Source of the DNA: Maribacter dokdonensis DSW-8
Lineage (GTDB): Bacteria; Bacteroidota; Bacteroidia; Flavobacteriales; Flavobacteriaceae
Reading direction: 5' to 3'
Length of the DNA stretch: 64,000 nt
Assembly: GCF_001447995.1 (NCBI RefSeq)
Contig: NZ_LDPE01000002.1
Coordinates: forward strand, 434,001 to 498,000
The translations under genes and the position numbers were made by a program. The notes under the pieces are model-generated. The model was not told the DNA's origin. It worked only from the letters and a program-made list of their open reading frames with translations, and made no database searches. Positions 53,143 to 61,846 of this stretch are shown here, piece after piece. The first letter of the stretch is position 1. Every line of letters begins with the position of its first letter.

Positions 53143-54240
53143 ATGAAAAAGAAAATTTTAGGCATGGCGGTGATTTTGTTCGCATTTTCATGTGGTAATG
53201 ATGATAGCGTAACCAATGAAGAACCCACATTATTGCCCGTTGAAGAAGGGCGTAGCCAACAGATCACAGCATTATATGACTATCAGATCAAAGTAAACCA
53301 GGCAGAACATGTGGCCGTTTTAAATAATTTGGTAACACAAAGTTTAGCTTTTGAAACTAATGCTACGGAAAGCGAGCTGGTTGCTTTGCAAGAGGCGTGG
53401 AAAACGGCATTTTTAAACTGGAAAAGCAATGAAGTATTTAACTTAGGCGCTATACAGAGCTCGTTTATCCATACCAGAATCAATCAATGGCCTACAAATT
53501 TTGAGGCTTTGGAAGAGAATATTGAAGGTGAAGAAACATTGAATAGTGCCTTTGTCTCTAGCGTAGGCGCAAATACAAAGGGCTATAGCGCCATTGAGTA
53601 TTTGTTGTTTCATGATACCAATGCAAATATACTTACCGAGTTGACCATAGCTGAACATGCTGAAAGACGTATGCAGTACCTGTTGGCATTGATAGAGAAT
53701 TTAGCGGAACAAGCCGTTTTTTTACAAACCTTTTGGGAAGGGGTGGAGCCTAGTTTTAAAAGCAACTTAGAGACTGGTGTCAATGGTAGTCAGAACCAAG
53801 TGGTAAATGCAATAATAGCTTCTTTAGAAGGTATGAAAGGCACCAAGATAGAAGAAGCATTAAATGCGGAAACAGATGCTGTAACCTATTTTGAAGCGTA
53901 TAGGAGTAGAACTAGTAAAGAAGCCTTGATCGTAAACCTAAATACATTGTATAATAGCTATTTGGGCGAGTATGAAGGTGAATCTGGTTTTGGGTTAGAC
54001 GATTATTTGATAGAGGTTTTGGACAGGCCTGAAATCGATACGGCATTGCAAGAAGCATTCGTGGTAGCTATGAACGATTTAGAGGCTATGGATGGCGCTA
54101 TTGAAGATATTTTGGTGTCTGATGTTACCGCGCTTGAAACCCTTAGAACAGACCTGCAAACCATTATTGGCCTGCTTAAAACAGATTTTTCCAGTGCGGC
54201 CAGTATTGTAGTAACGTTTAATGATACGGACGGAGATTAA
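53143..54240 (+). CDS. Second imelysin family lipoprotein
   Basis: A 365-residue lipoprotein (lipobox FSCG) of the imelysin family. In the place of GxHxxE it has GYSAIE (147-152), so the His is replaced by Ser. The downstream YLLFHD keeps the usual helix. It may bind another ligand or only help assembly. 4 bp after the di-haem gene, hence the same operon. Confidence 0.83.
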   Translation: MKKKILGMAVILFAFSCGNDDSVTNEEPTLLPVEEGRSQQITALYDYQIKVNQAEHVAVLNNLVTQSLAFETNATESELVALQEAWKTAFLNWKSNEVFNLGAIQSSFIHTRINQWPTNFEALEENIEGEETLNSAFVSSVGANTKGYSAIEYLLFHDTNANILTELTIAEHAERRMQYLLALIENLAEQAVFLQTFWEGVEPSFKSNLETGVNGSQNQVVNAIIASLEGMKGTKIEEALNAETDAVTYFEAYRSRTSKEALIVNLNTLYNSYLGEYEGESGFGLDDYLIEVLDRPEIDTALQEAFVVAMNDLEAMDGAIEDILVSDVTALETLRTDLQTIIGLLKTDFSSAASIVVTFNDTDGD

Positions 54241-54297
54241 AAAGTATCCGTAAAGAAGATAAAACTCTCTACATAGTTAAGTAGAGCTATTATAATT

Positions 54298-54339
54298 GAG
54301 GTTAAAAGCAAGGAATTATCACTAAGTGCTTTTAACCTC
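54298..54339 (+). terminator. Putative terminator/hairpin after the imelysin operon
   Basis: GAGGTTAAAAGCA and TGCTTTTAACCTC form a perfect 13-bp stem with a 16-nt loop, followed by GTTTATTTTC. A smaller stem CTCTAC/GTAGAG precedes it (54267-54286). The rest of 54340-54585 holds a heptad-like stretch GTACCTC-GTACTTT at 54351-54364 and no gene. Confidence 0.65.
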
Positions 54340-54585
54340 GTTTATTTTCAGTACCTCGTACTTTGCAATGGGTATTAAAACGTCAAATTTTTATGCGGAA
54401 CTCCCTATGCTGTAAATAATTGAGACATCTGCCCGTTAAGGTAGAAAACTACTCAAAACATATTGATATTCAGAAAATTATAATGAAATAGGATAATTTT
54501 ATATGTGAACGGACACATAAATTAATCCTAATATCCCGAAATTGCCCATGGTACTAGCACCATAAAATTCCATAAAACATAGGGT

Positions 54586-55320
54586 ATGAAAAAGACAGAT
54601 TTTAGCGATTTAAAAGTGATATACATTAACTGTACGCTAAAGAAATCGCCACAGGAAAGTCATACTCAAAAGTTGATGGAAGTATCAAAAGCGATCATGA
54701 CCAAAGAAAAGGTAAAAATAGATGAGGTTAGGCTTATAGATCATCAGGTGGCAAGTGGTGTATATCCAGATATGACAGAACATGGTTGGGATGTTGATGA
54801 ATGGCCAGAAATAGCCGAGCGTATTTTAAATGCGGATATCACCATTATTGGCACACCAATTTGGCTGGGCGAAAAATCATCTGAAGCCCAAAAGCTTATT
54901 GAACGTTTGTATGCCATGAGTGGTGAGACCAACGAAAAGGGTCAGTATATATTTTATGGTAAAGTAGGGGGCTGTATTATTACCGGAAATGAAGATGGTA
55001 TTAAACATTGCGCCATGGGTATTTTATATTCCATGCAACATGTGGGCTACTCTATACCGCCGCAAGCAGATAGTGGATGGATCGGTAAAGTAGGACCCGG
55101 ACCAAGCTATGGCGATACCAAATGGAAAGGCGAAGACCTTAAAGAACCTGTAGGTTTTGATAGCGATTTCACCAACAGAAATACCACCTTTATGACCTAT
55201 AATCTGTTACATTTAGCCAGAATGATGAAAGACAATAAAGGCTACCCCAATTACGGAAACTCTCGCACTGAATGGGACGATGGCAAGCGCTGGGAATTTG
55301 AAAATCCGGAATATAGATAG
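54586..55320 (+). CDS. Flavodoxin-fold NAD(P)H-dependent oxidoreductase
   Basis: A 244-residue protein of the flavodoxin-like FMN-reductase fold. Family landmarks are the phosphate-binding loop NCTLKKSPQESHTQKLMEV (about 16-34), GTPIWLGEKSSEAQKLIERL, and GCIITGNEDGIKHCAMGILYSMQHVGYSIPP. No signal peptide. It likely reduces quinones or nitro compounds. The region after it is filled by heptad repeats. Confidence 0.85.
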   Translation: MKKTDFSDLKVIYINCTLKKSPQESHTQKLMEVSKAIMTKEKVKIDEVRLIDHQVASGVYPDMTEHGWDVDEWPEIAERILNADITIIGTPIWLGEKSSEAQKLIERLYAMSGETNEKGQYIFYGKVGGCIITGNEDGIKHCAMGILYSMQHVGYSIPPQADSGWIGKVGPGPSYGDTKWKGEDLKEPVGFDSDFTNRNTTFMTYNLLHLARMMKDNKGYPNYGNSRTEWDDGKRWEFENPEYR

Positions 55321-55343
55321 TGGTTTAGTTTATAGTAGTAAGT

Positions 55344-55385
55344 AAGTATCAAGTATCAAGTATTAAGTATTAAGTACGAAGTACT
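55344..55385. repeat. Six heptads AAGTAYN, left arm
   Basis: AAGTATC twice, AAGTATT twice, AAGTACG, AAGTACT, in tandem without gaps. They mirror the heptads at 55561-55595. Between the two arms lie three less regular heptads (ATACTTT, GTACTAA, GAACTTT at 55416-55436) and the TCCTAAC array. Confidence 0.9.
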
Positions 55386-55449
55386 TAGATGTTACTTTTA
55401 AAAATAATTTACCTAATACTTTGTACTAAGAACTTTATACCATTTTTTC

Positions 55450-55547
55450 TCCTAACTCCTAACTCCTAACTCCTAACTCCTAACTCCTAACTCCTAACTC
55501 CTAACTCCTAACTCCTAACTCCTAACTCCTAACTTCTAACTCCTAAT
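55450..55547. repeat. Tandem heptanucleotide array (TCCTAAC)14
   Basis: Twelve perfect copies of TCCTAAC followed by TTCTAAC and TCCTAAT, 98 bp. It stands between two convergent genes (flavodoxin and VOC protein). Like the TTGCTAA array it has stop codons in all six frames and shares the CTAA core. Confidence 0.95.
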
Positions 55548-55560
55548 CACGTTATACTAA

Positions 55561-55595
55561 ATACTTGGTACTTAAATCTTCGTACCTCGTACCAT
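55561..55595. repeat. Five heptads, right arm of the palindromic heptad region
   Basis: ATACTTG, GTACTTA, AATCTTC, GTACCTC, GTACCAT; their reverse complements (CAAGTAT, TAAGTAC, ...) resemble the left arm AAGTATC/AAGTATT/AAGTACG units. The stretch GTACCTCGTAC also occurs at 54351-54361. Confidence 0.8.
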
Positions 55596-55662
55596 TTTCT
55601 CTTATACATTCCCTTTTTACATTAAAGGAAAATACTATCTAGTGAATTGATTACAATATACA

Positions 55663-56214
55663 TTAATCCCAACCGGAAAGCCCAATAATTTCTCCATTGG
55701 GTCCTACAAAAAAGGTGTATTTGTCACGAGCGTAGTTTTCGTTTTCCAGTTCGTAACCTTCTTCTTTCAGCATATCACCAATAGGAGCTATATCATTTAC
55801 TTTTAGCATAAAGTGGTTATGGTTGGTGTTTCCTATAGGTCCAATGGTGTCTATAAATTCTGGAGCCGTTAAAGATAGTCCAATAGTTAGATCATCTGCC
55901 TTAAGTTTCATTACCAACATACCTTCAAGTCCGGGTCCGTGAAGTACTTCGGCATCAGCCATTTTAAAACCTAATATTTCTCGATATAATTTTAGGGTTT
56001 TCTCAAGTTCCAATACATGTACACTAATGTACTTTAAACCGGTAACCCTTGCTTTTTCAGAACCTATCATTTCAATTTCGCTAGGTGAAGAATCAGATGT
56101 TTGTGCAAAGCCGTAATAGGTACTTGTTAAAACAAAAGCTATAAAGAAGCAAGTTTTACAAATTAGACGTTGTAGTTCATGGTTTTTTGTACTGTGGTTA
56201 TAATCAAATTTCAT
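55663..56214 (-). CDS. VOC family protein with export signal
   Basis: A 183-residue protein. An N-terminal hydrophobic segment (about 20-37, ending STYYGFAQ) precedes a single VOC domain (about 55-183) opening GLKYISVHVLELEKTLKLYREILGF, with HNHFMLKVND and a final Gly-Glu-Ile. VOC proteins are normally cytoplasmic, so the signal peptide is unusual. The metal ligands (His in SVHV, His in HNHF, Glu near GPNGEIIG) are present, so it may be an active secreted dioxygenase, lyase, or binding protein. It is convergent with the flavodoxin gene and divergent from the polysaccharide locus. Confidence 0.75.
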   Translation of the reverse strand: MKFDYNHSTKNHELQRLICKTCFFIAFVLTSTYYGFAQTSDSSPSEIEMIGSEKARVTGLKYISVHVLELEKTLKLYREILGFKMADAEVLHGPGLEGMLVMKLKADDLTIGLSLTAPEFIDTIGPIGNTNHNHFMLKVNDIAPIGDMLKEEGYELENENYARDKYTFFVGPNGEIIGLSGWD

Positions 56215-56278
56215 AATAAATATCGTTTTGTTAAAACTATGATATTATGGATGAACCTTAAGCTCAAAATGGCTTAAC

Positions 56279-56437
56279 AAAAACTGAACATTTACAATGC
56301 TTGTAATGAGCAAACTTAAACATAATCAAGAGAGCTTCAATAAAAACTGAACAATGAAGCTTTACATGTTCAATCTTATCTCTTGGTGAATATTTCTTTG
56401 TAAAATTACCATACTCACACGCTTTGGGATGTTCAAT
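56279..56437. promoter_or_regulatory. Candidate operator region of the DUF1080-GH16 operon
   Basis: AAAAACTGAACA occurs twice (56279-56290 and 56342-56353, 63 bp apart), and TGTTCAAT/TGTTCA half-sites at 56367-56372 and 56430-56437. The same octamer ACTGAACA/TGTTCAGT is repeated upstream of the regulator gene at 61847. It is very likely the binding site of that TPR-LuxR regulator. A clear -7 element is not seen. Confidence 0.6.
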
Positions 56438-56520
56438 AAAATTCAATTATTTGAATGAAATTGGGTCTCTATATTGACCGGCAATCTACAAGGCATATAA
56501 CTTAATCAACAACAAGTAAT

Positions 56521-57420
56521 ATGAAACATTGTACACTTTATTTACCACTTTTTTTCCTTGTGATTTCCTGTTCAGAGGTAAAAAATGAAGAACAAAAAAA
56601 TCTAGAAGAAACATATGAGTGGGAAGAATTAATAGATGAGGATCTAACTCAGTGGGATACTTATTTAAGTTACCAACATCAACCAGGTTATGATGGTTCT
56701 GTACCCTTAGATGAAAATGGTGAAGAAATTGCCCCAATTGGGTTAAACAATAAAGATTATACGGTTTTTTCAACATTACAAGAGGGCGAAGAAACCATTA
56801 TCAAGAATACGGGAGAATATTATGGTTGCCTGATAACTAAAAAGGAGTATAAGAATTATCACTTTCAATTAAAGTACAAGTGGGGAGATAAAAAATGGGC
56901 CTACCGAAAGGATCTGTTGAAAGACTCCGGAATATTATATCACTCTGTAGGGCCTATGGCTGTTGAGTACTGGCGTTCATGGATGCTTTCTCAAGAATTT
57001 CAAATAATGGAAGGGCATACAGGAGATTTTTGGAGTCAAGCTAATTCTGCAATGGATATTAGGGCATACAAACCAGAATCTGTTTTAGATCCATTGGCAC
57101 ATGAATCACAAGAGTATTTGCCTATTGGCATGGGTAGTCAGTACAACAATTATTGTTTACGAAGCGGTAATTATGAAAAACCCCATGACGAGTGGAACAC
57201 GCTAGATCTAATATGTTACGAAGGCAAAAGCCTGCATATTGTAAACGGAGAGGTGGTCATGATTTTAAAAAATTCAAGATACATAGGTGAAAACGGTGAA
57301 AAAATACCACTGATCCAAGGAAAGATTCAATTACAGAGTGAAGCTGCAGAGTTATTTTTTAAGGACATCAAAATAAGGCAGATAGATTCGCTAACACAGC
57401 AGCAAAAGGCACTTTTTTAA
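56521..57420 (+). CDS. DUF1080 (3-keto-disaccharide hydrolase-like) lipoprotein
   Basis: A 299-residue lipoprotein (lipobox VISCSE). The concanavalin-like fold of DUF1080 is seen in EELIDEDLTQWDTY at the start, GCLITKKEYKNYHFQLKYKWG, DSGILYHSVGPMAVEYWRSWMLSQEFQIMEGHTGDFW (with the acidic catalytic-type residues) and GKIQLQSEAAELFFKDIKIR at the end. Homologues in polysaccharide loci are thought to hydrolyse 3-keto sugars or related modified disaccharides. It precedes the GH16 gene by 28 bp; they form an operon. Confidence 0.83.
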   Translation: MKHCTLYLPLFFLVISCSEVKNEEQKNLEETYEWEELIDEDLTQWDTYLSYQHQPGYDGSVPLDENGEEIAPIGLNNKDYTVFSTLQEGEETIIKNTGEYYGCLITKKEYKNYHFQLKYKWGDKKWAYRKDLLKDSGILYHSVGPMAVEYWRSWMLSQEFQIMEGHTGDFWSQANSAMDIRAYKPESVLDPLAHESQEYLPIGMGSQYNNYCLRSGNYEKPHDEWNTLDLICYEGKSLHIVNGEVVMILKNSRYIGENGEKIPLIQGKIQLQSEAAELFFKDIKIRQIDSLTQQQKALF

Positions 57421-57448
57421 ACAGATCAAACAATTAATATAGCATCAT

Positions 57449-58447
57449 ATGAAATTCAACGTATTTCTAATTTTAAGTATTATTAGTGCATTTATTGCAT
57501 GTTCATCAAGTTCTAGTGATGAAGAGGAAATGGTAAAAGATCCGGAAAACCCAGAACAAGTAGAGGAAAATGATGAAGACCAGGCAGATGAAATTGAACC
57601 ATTTCAACTTTCTGATCTAGACCCTGATCTACCTTCTTTCGTGTCTGTTGTAGATGAAACTCCAGAAGGTATGGAGTGGGTGAAAGTAGAAGCCATGTCA
57701 GATGAGTTTGATACGTGGAACGAGGACAAGTGGTTTAATTCATTTTGGAATTACGGTAACACCCCAGTTTCTATGCGTAGTGAAAACTCTAGCGTGGTAG
57801 ATGGCCAATTAAATATACAGGCCACTTTAGATGAGAACAGTTCTCAATGGTTTCAAACGGCTAGGGTACATTCTAAAACCAAAATAAGTTATCCTATGTA
57901 TACAGAGTGTAGTATGAAAACTTCCAGCATTTCGGCGTTCAATACATTTTGGTTGAACAATGGCGATATCAATGATAGGGATGAGATAGATATTGTGGAA
58001 AGCAACGCAAACCCTACTCCTGAGTGTAGTGATCAATCTACCAAACCAAGTAACTATCCATGGACTCCATGGGATTTTCCTACCCAAATGAACTCACAGT
58101 ATTTTATAGCTAAAAGTGGTGTTACAGAAAGGCATGAAGATAATTTTGATACTAGAATGTTATCGGATGCCAATCCTAATAAAGGAAAAACTTGGGATGA
58201 AACCTACCATATTGTTGGTGCTTGGTGGAAAGATGCCAGAACGGTTCAGTTTTATTTAAATGGAGAGCCTGCTGGTGTTGTCACTACTAACCAAGATTTC
58301 ACAAGAGAATTAGAGTTGATATTTGATCTATGGACATCTGAAGAGTGTTATTTAGGAGGTTTACCACAAAAGGAAGAGTTAAATGACAATTCTAAAAACA
58401 CTATGCGTGTAGATTGGGTACGTACTTGGAAACTTGAATCAAAGTAG
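57449..58447 (+). CDS. GH16 family secreted galactanase (beta-agarase/porphyranase type)
   Basis: A 332-residue lipoprotein (lipobox IACSS) with an acidic linker (about 20-55) and a GH16 domain (75-332). The catalytic ExDxxE is EIDIVE (179-184) in RDEIDIVESN, the beta-bulge form used by beta-agarases and porphyranases (nucleophile Glu179, acid/base Glu184). Aromatic residues (WFNSFWNYGN, AFNTFWLNNGD, GAWWKDARTVQFYLNGEPAG) make up the cleft. The neighbours (GH117, DUF1080) point to agar or porphyran. It would cut agarose to neoagaro-oligosaccharides outside the cell. Agarase or porphyranase cannot be decided from sequence alone. Confidence 0.88.
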   Translation: MKFNVFLILSIISAFIACSSSSSDEEEMVKDPENPEQVEENDEDQADEIEPFQLSDLDPDLPSFVSVVDETPEGMEWVKVEAMSDEFDTWNEDKWFNSFWNYGNTPVSMRSENSSVVDGQLNIQATLDENSSQWFQTARVHSKTKISYPMYTECSMKTSSISAFNTFWLNNGDINDRDEIDIVESNANPTPECSDQSTKPSNYPWTPWDFPTQMNSQYFIAKSGVTERHEDNFDTRMLSDANPNKGKTWDETYHIVGAWWKDARTVQFYLNGEPAGVVTTNQDFTRELELIFDLWTSEECYLGGLPQKEELNDNSKNTMRVDWVRTWKLESK

Positions 58448-58518
58448 TAATACATCAATTATTCACGTAGTGTGAAACAATGAAATAAAGAAGCAGTTTG
58501 TTAGTTTAAAATGGATTT

Positions 58519-58542
58519 GGGGCATGGTTAAAACCATGCCTC
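58519..58542 (+). terminator. Terminator in the convergent gap after the GH16 gene
   Basis: GGGGCATGGTT/AACCATGCCTC (one G-T pair) with a 2-base spacer in the symmetry, followed by TTTCTATTT. It lies between GH16 and the convergent GH117 gene. The rest of 58448-58730 holds nothing else I can support. Confidence 0.6.
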
Positions 58543-58730
58543 TTTCTATTTAAATACATTTAAGTTTTATAGATTCTTTAGATTGATGGTGAAATGGAGA
58601 AGTAGGTTTATCTTATCTTTTTCACAAGAGTTGCTTGGGTGTTTAAACAACGGGAAATATATTAAGAAAAACGAATGTTATGTTGACCCCATCTTTCTTA
58701 AAAATCGTATTACACTAAGGGAGTAGTTGT

Positions 58731-59969
58731 TTAATCGATATTTAATTTTGGATTATAATCATAAGAGTCGTTATTCATGTACTCTTTGATCATTTTGTAT
58801 TCTTTACGAACCCTGTTGCCTTTTTCTAAAGATAAATCACATTCAAAACGAACAAAATGGTAATTAGGATATAATTGGTGGCTAATTCCCCAAGTTATCC
58901 CTTTTCCTGGGCTTGTATTTACATCGGTAAAATTCCCAGGTCGGTAAGCACCGCCACCCTTAGGAATGTTTAAACCTTGAATTTTTGGGTAAAAATTTAC
59001 TCCGTCTTCAGAAAATAGAATGCTGTTTCTTTCAGGTCCTTCTGGTAATATTGCACATACACCGTTACGATAGGGCCATACCATACTGCCATGCCCGCCC
59101 ATTAATACTGGGTTGTATTTAGATTTAGTATACGGACCTTTAGGGTCATTTGCAATTGCCACACCCGTAGCTAAAGGTATATCGGCATAATCTTTATTAA
59201 ATTTACCCGGAGATATATTGGGGGTCCATGGTAATCGGCCATGACTTTTATAGTATAGAAAAAATTGCCCTCCTTTAACAAAAAAGGTTGGTTCATGTAT
59301 TACTTCCGCATCCCAACTTTCTTCAGAACCGGGTTTTAAAATTGGTTCGTCCAAAGCTTTCCATGGTCCTGCTGCCGAGTTGCCCACAGACATACCAATT
59401 ACGTTGGGCGTAAAATCTCCAGATGTTCTAAATTGTTTTGACCAGCGTGCATCTTCTATACTTTTTGCAGCTTGATAAACTAAATAGTACTTACCATCTG
59501 TAAATAAAATATCTGGATTAAAAACACTGCGGTGGTCATAGCGCCCCGCTGTGCCACGGGAAACTGCAAGTCCCTGTTCTTCCCACTTTAGCCCATCGGT
59601 AGAAGTTGCATACCAAATATCGCACAGATCCCAATGAAAAGCCCTTAGTGTATCGTTGGCATCAATAGGACCTACAACCTCACTGTTGGATTGGGGCTTA
59701 GAATACCACATATAATATTGATCGTCTGCCTTTATTATGCTAGACGGGTAATAGCGTTCAGCTCCATCTTCGAATCCTTCTATTTTTTGAAACTTAAATT
59801 GAGTATTGAACTCGTTGTACTTTTCATAAGAAATGTGGTTTTCACGAAAACGTTTATAGGAAGCACTCTCGTAAGTTTTAGGTTCCTGGTTCTGGCATGA
59901 AGTCAAATTTACCACTAATATGGCGTAAAATATCATGGTTACTACTGTGATGAAGGCTCTTCTTGTCAT
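58731..59969 (-). CDS. GH117-like lipoprotein with altered catalytic residues
   Basis: A 412-residue lipoprotein (start 59969, lipobox LTSC) with the five-bladed beta-propeller of GH117. Shared blocks with the neighbour gene are [35 protein letters not shown], and GGHGSMVWPYRNG. The three acidic residues used in AhgA are all replaced: the catalytic base Asp97 by Tyr (RYYPSS, Tyr74), Asp252 by Glu (IHEPTF, Glu226) and Glu310 by Gly (GHGSMV, Gly294); only the His before it stays. It is likely specific for another substrate, or non-catalytic. 135 bp downstream of the AhgA-like gene, probably in one operon. Confidence 0.85.
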   Translation of the reverse strand: MTRRAFITVVTMIFYAILVVNLTSCQNQEPKTYESASYKRFRENHISYEKYNEFNTQFKFQKIEGFEDGAERYYPSSIIKADDQYYMWYSKPQSNSEVVGPIDANDTLRAFHWDLCDIWYATSTDGLKWEEQGLAVSRGTAGRYDHRSVFNPDILFTDGKYYLVYQAAKSIEDARWSKQFRTSGDFTPNVIGMSVGNSAAGPWKALDEPILKPGSEESWDAEVIHEPTFFVKGGQFFLYYKSHGRLPWTPNISPGKFNKDYADIPLATGVAIANDPKGPYTKSKYNPVLMGGHGSMVWPYRNGVCAILPEGPERNSILFSEDGVNFYPKIQGLNIPKGGGAYRPGNFTDVNTSPGKGITWGISHQLYPNYHFVRFECDLSLEKGNRVRKEYKMIKEYMNNDSYDYNPKLNID

Positions 59970-60047
59970 AAAAAAAGTAGATTTTGGTTTTATATTTGAT
60001 AGGCTTTTTATGGTTATGCGCCGCACATGAAAATTCATTATATTGAA

Positions 60048-60080
60048 AAGGACAGTAGCTTCTTATGGCGTACTGTCCTT
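60048..60080 (-). other. Intercistronic hairpin between the two GH117 genes
   Basis: AAGGACAGTA (60048-60057) pairs perfectly with TACTGTCCTT (60071-60080) around a 13-nt loop. On the minus strand a short T run follows. It could end part of the transcripts after the first GH117 gene, so that the second is made less. Confidence 0.6.
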
Positions 60081-60104
60081 ATCTTAACAAACTCAACAAT
60101 TATT

Positions 60105-61322
60105 TTACTCGCCTTTGGCCCTATGTTGGGTCTTTCTTTCTGAAGTAAAGCTCATAATGCTCTGGTAATCCCAGCTATTGTACATATGAGAAAGTCCCCA
60201 ACGTAATATTTCGGTAGGTTCTTTTTCATTGTCAGCTGATCTGTTTAAGCCAATGGCATGTGCGCTAACTCCGGGAATAACGGACATTATTTCAAAATTA
60301 ATACCGTCTGGCGCCCATTGAATAGTATTTTTCTCTGGTCCATCTGTCGTAATTAAAGCTGCTACACCGCCATTGTATGGCCAAACACATATTTCGTGTC
60401 CGCTATTACTAATTGGATTGTAAGGAGATTTTATATATGGTCCTTCAGGTTTGTCCGCTATGGCAAGACCATGGCGTATTTGTCTACCGCCAAATGTAAT
60501 TTCCTCACCCATCTGTTCACCTTTGTAGTACAGATAAAACTTACCATTAAAAGGAATAATACAAGGGTCATGAACTTTATGGCTATCAAAGTCACCTTTT
60601 CGTTCAACCGCAAATCTATCTTGTTCTTCACCTTTCCAAATACCATTATCGGCAGGACTCAAAATAGGTTCTTTGCTCTTTGTCCAAGGACCGTCTGGAG
60701 AATTGGACCAAGCCAGGCCAATTTGGTTTTTTACACGAACGGTGTAAGGAGATTTTACGGTCTGGTAGCTTAAATAATATTTGTCTTCATGTTTCATGAT
60801 CTCTACGGTAAAAACAGATCGGTCATCATATGCTCCGGCTTTACCTCTAGGAACGGCTAAACCTTCTTCTTTCCAAGTTTCACCGTCTTCTGAAGTTGCA
60901 TACCAAATGTCACAGCGGTCCCACGGAAATACCTTGTCGTTTTCAACGTCGCCGCCAAACCCTTGTGTTGGCCCAGTACTTTTTGAATACCATACATAGT
61001 ATTTTCCATTTTCCTTTATGACGGCACTGGGATCTCTACGCACAACACCTTCTTCATAGGCTAAGTCTCCTTTTAAGGGCTTTAGATTGGAAAACTCGAT
61101 AAACCATTCATTGCCTAGGTCTACGGGCCATTTTAAAGCTCTTTTAGAAGCTGAGCTCAAGTGGTTTATATCTGTAATGCCCAAGTGGTCTATCTGTTCT
61201 TGTGTTACCCCCAAAGAGTCTAAAATATTTTGGTCATATGTTGTATCCTGGGCTGTACTTTGAAGGATAAACATTGCGAAAAATAGAAAGGAATATAAGG
61301 TTGTTTTGGTTTTACTGATCAT
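60105..61322 (-). CDS. ahgA: Alpha-1,3-(3,6-anhydro)-L-galactosidase, GH117
   Basis: A 405-residue secreted enzyme (signal peptide [25 protein letters not shown]). It belongs to GH117, which removes terminal 3,6-anhydro-L-galactose from neoagaro-oligosaccharides. The residues known from the Zobellia enzyme AhgA are found at the same numbers: Asp97 (RRDPSA), Asp252 (VHDPCI) and Glu310 with His309 (GHEICVWPY). The family's propeller blocks [14 protein letters not shown] and [11 protein letters not shown] are also present. It should be active. It is divergent from the TPR-LuxR gene, and the intergenic region holds the candidate operators. Confidence 0.93.
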   Translation of the reverse strand: MISKTKTTLYSFLFFAMFILQSTAQDTTYDQNILDSLGVTQEQIDHLGITDINHLSSASKRALKWPVDLGNEWFIEFSNLKPLKGDLAYEEGVVRRDPSAVIKENGKYYVWYSKSTGPTQGFGGDVENDKVFPWDRCDIWYATSEDGETWKEEGLAVPRGKAGAYDDRSVFTVEIMKHEDKYYLSYQTVKSPYTVRVKNQIGLAWSNSPDGPWTKSKEPILSPADNGIWKGEEQDRFAVERKGDFDSHKVHDPCIIPFNGKFYLYYKGEQMGEEITFGGRQIRHGLAIADKPEGPYIKSPYNPISNSGHEICVWPYNGGVAALITTDGPEKNTIQWAPDGINFEIMSVIPGVSAHAIGLNRSADNEKEPTEILRWGLSHMYNSWDYQSIMSFTSERKTQHRAKGE

Positions 61323-61432
61323 TGTATTTGTGGTTTAATTTATACGAATTTTATAGAAAGTTTGCATGGATCTTTTGGTTAAGCCGAATGATTAAATCCA
61401 GATTTTCGCTTAGTACATAATATGGATAATTG

Positions 61433-61446
61433 CATTTTGCAAAATG
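61433..61446. promoter_or_regulatory. Palindrome upstream of ahgA
   Basis: CATTTTGCAAAATG, a perfect 14-bp palindrome, about 111 bp before the ahgA start. Next to it is a TGTTCA half-site (61445-61450). A further inverted repeat TTGCTTTTCA/TGAAAAGCAA lies at 61565-61603. Confidence 0.45.
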
Positions 61447-61691
61447 TTCATTTGTTAGGTTGTACTGCATAGATTCATGTTCAATGTTTTAAATATTTCT
61501 AATCTGTCTATTTGATTTTTTTGGCTTTTATCACATTGGTGTTTACTTTCCCCGTTTTAATTTTTTGCTTTTCAATGTGATGATCGTGATTTATGAAAAG
61601 CAACGATTACATATTGGATTAATAATTATGTTGCCATTATATTGACAAATATTAACTATATACGGGTAAAATCTTCGATTTTTTAATGAAT

Positions 61692-61830
61692 AAAAACTGA
61701 ACATTCTTAAAAACAGTCCTTATTTACATGAATTTAAGCTGAGCAAATATTATATTGATTTTCACAACTGCACTTTGCTATATGTTCAGTGCAATTTTTG
61801 ACAGTGTTTAGATTTTTAAAATTGTTCAGT
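61692..61830. promoter_or_regulatory. Candidate operator cluster before the TPR-LuxR gene
   Basis: ACTGAACA at 61696-61703 (within AATAAAAACTGAACA, identical over 15 bp to the copy at 56339-56353), and TGTTCAGT at 61783-61790 and 61823-61830 (40 bp apart). Weaker TGTTCA copies are at 61445 and 61478. Together with the copies before the DUF1080 gene they define one motif for the whole locus. Confidence 0.6.
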
Positions 61831-61846
61831 TAATATTTTTCACGAT

